From: Brucellaceae bacterium
GTDB lineage: Bacteria > Pseudomonadota > Alphaproteobacteria > Rhizobiales > Rhizobiaceae
Assembly: GCA_031253705.1 (NCBI GenBank)
Contig: JAIRVW010000196.1
Location: forward strand, 1 to 6,328
Length of the DNA: 6,328 bases
Direction: 5' to 3'
In this document: piece after piece, positions 5,955-6,328 of the stretch
Layout of the letters: each line of letters opens with the position of its first letter
Position numbering within the stretch: position 1 is the first letter of the stretch
Notes under the pieces: model-generated
Databases searched by the model: none
What the model was told of the DNA's origin: nothing
Seen by the model: the letters and a program-made list of their open reading frames with translations, nothing else
Made by a program: the position numbers and the translations under genes

Positions 5955-5988
5955 CCTGTCCCCGTCATCTCCTCAGAGACGGGGCAGG
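5955..5988 (-). other. Intercistronic stem-loop between the SAF oxidoreductase and cupin genes
   Basis: On the plus strand, CCTG (5955-5958) pairs with CAGG (5985-5988), CCCCGTC (5960-5966) with GACGGGG (5978-5984), and TCT (5968-5970) with AGA (5975-5977). The loop is CCTC. The stem has 14 base pairs and two single-base bulges (5959 and 5967). It starts 22 bases after the upstream stop codon, leaves 31 bases to the cupin start, and has no following U-run. Confidence 0.7.
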
Positions 5989-6010
5989 GCATTCTATTCG
6001 TTGCGCTCGA

Positions 6011-6328
6011 TCAGACGGTGGTCAGAAACTGCTTTTCCATGTCTTTGCGCAATTTGATGGTGACATCATTCGCGTCATATTCGACATCGGACCAGCAGAC
6101 GATCTGACCGTCGGCGATGTTGTTTTTGAGCTTCATGCCATGGGCGAGACCGATCGGCACGGCATCCAGTCTGGAGGACGTTGCTGCCGGTATCACTTTG
6201 CCATAGACGGTGTAACCGCCTTCACCGTCCAGCATTTCACCTGCATTGAGCTGGCGCTTTGCGACTGCCACGACATCGGCGCTCCAGCCTTTGGTGCGGC
6301 CGGTCGGTTCCTGACGGGTGGCAATCGA
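6011..6328 (-). CDS. SAF-domain oxidoreductase (homoserine-dehydrogenase-like), C-terminal part (5' end beyond window)
   Basis: The frame is open from the window edge to the stop codon at 6013-6011, giving the last 105 residues of a longer protein. A GTG at 6271 is internal, because the conserved reading continues upstream of it without a stop. The visible part is a SAF domain: DVVAVAKRQLNAGEMLDGEGG (starting about residue 18), YTVYGK, then PIGLAHGMKLKNNIADGQIV and SDVEYD. This arrangement, with LDG.GG..VYG followed by PIGLAHG, is what I recall from the C-terminal end of NAD(P)-dependent homoserine-dehydrogenase-like oxidoreductases in sugar-utilisation clusters. Their Rossmann domain would lie outside the window. 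The alternatives, an altronate/galactarate dehydratase SAF domain (N-terminal in those proteins) or the sialic-acid-synthase antifreeze-like domain, fit less well. It is the first visible gene of the operon, 87 bases before the cupin gene, and probably acts on the imported compound or a derivative. Confidence 0.75.
   Translation of the reverse strand, partial: SIATRQEPTGRTKGWSADVVAVAKRQLNAGEMLDGEGGYTVYGKVIPAATSSRLDAVPIGLAHGMKLKNNIADGQIVCWSDVEYDANDVTIKLRKDMEKQFLTTV

Noticed and set aside
6011..6271. SAF-domain protein as a complete 86-residue gene starting at GTG 6271
   Set aside because: The frame stays open and domain-like to the window edge (ending DVVAVAKRQL across 6271), so this is the tail of a longer protein.

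Overview
All recognisable genes lie on the minus strand, so transcription runs from high to low coordinates. The window looks like part of a catabolic operon for a sugar acid or related carbon source in a Gram-negative bacterium. Base composition is moderate (about 50-58% GC by eye). The closest family resemblances I recall are proteobacterial, possibly an alphaproteobacterium of the Rhizobiales/Brucellaceae type. That placement is an impression, not a demonstrated assignment. No RNA gene, insertion sequence, CRISPR array, phage gene or transcriptional regulator is visible.

Layout in transcription order: (1) 6328-6011, the C-terminal end of a SAF-domain, homoserine-dehydrogenase-like oxidoreductase, cut by the window edge; (2) 5923-5303, a single-domain cupin with an intact metal site and unknown function; (3) 5230-4145, a KdgT-family (2-keto-3-deoxygluconate permease) membrane transporter; (4) 4045-2585, an AldA-type lactaldehyde/glycolaldehyde dehydrogenase; (5) 2507-1368, an FMN-dependent L-2-hydroxyacid dehydrogenase of the lactate dehydrogenase/glycolate oxidase family, starting at TTG; (6) 1335-574, a hydroxypyruvate-isomerase-like TIM barrel; (7) 460-1, the N-terminal part of an arginase-superfamily protein with Cys at the usual first metal-ligand His, also cut by the window edge.

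The enzymes fit a chain. A permease imports a sugar acid, and unseen steps release a short hydroxyaldehyde. AldA would oxidise this to lactate or glycolate, and the FMN enzyme would take it on to pyruvate or glyoxylate. The Hyi-like isomerase would handle hydroxypyruvate/tartronate semialdehyde or another 2-oxo acid. The first-committed enzymes (dehydratase, aldolase, kinase) are not in the window, so the substrate cannot be named.

The clearest signal outside the genes is structural. Each of the first four intergenic gaps (5924-6010, 5231-5302, 4046-4144, 2508-2584) holds a GC-rich stem-loop 12-22 bases after the upstream stop codon. None is followed by a U-run, which suggests mRNA stabilisers or processing sites rather than terminators. 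The short fifth gap (1336-1367) has none. The sixth (461-573) is longer, has no strong hairpin and contains short direct repeats, so the arginase-like gene may have its own control. No stretch over 300 bases lacks a gene.
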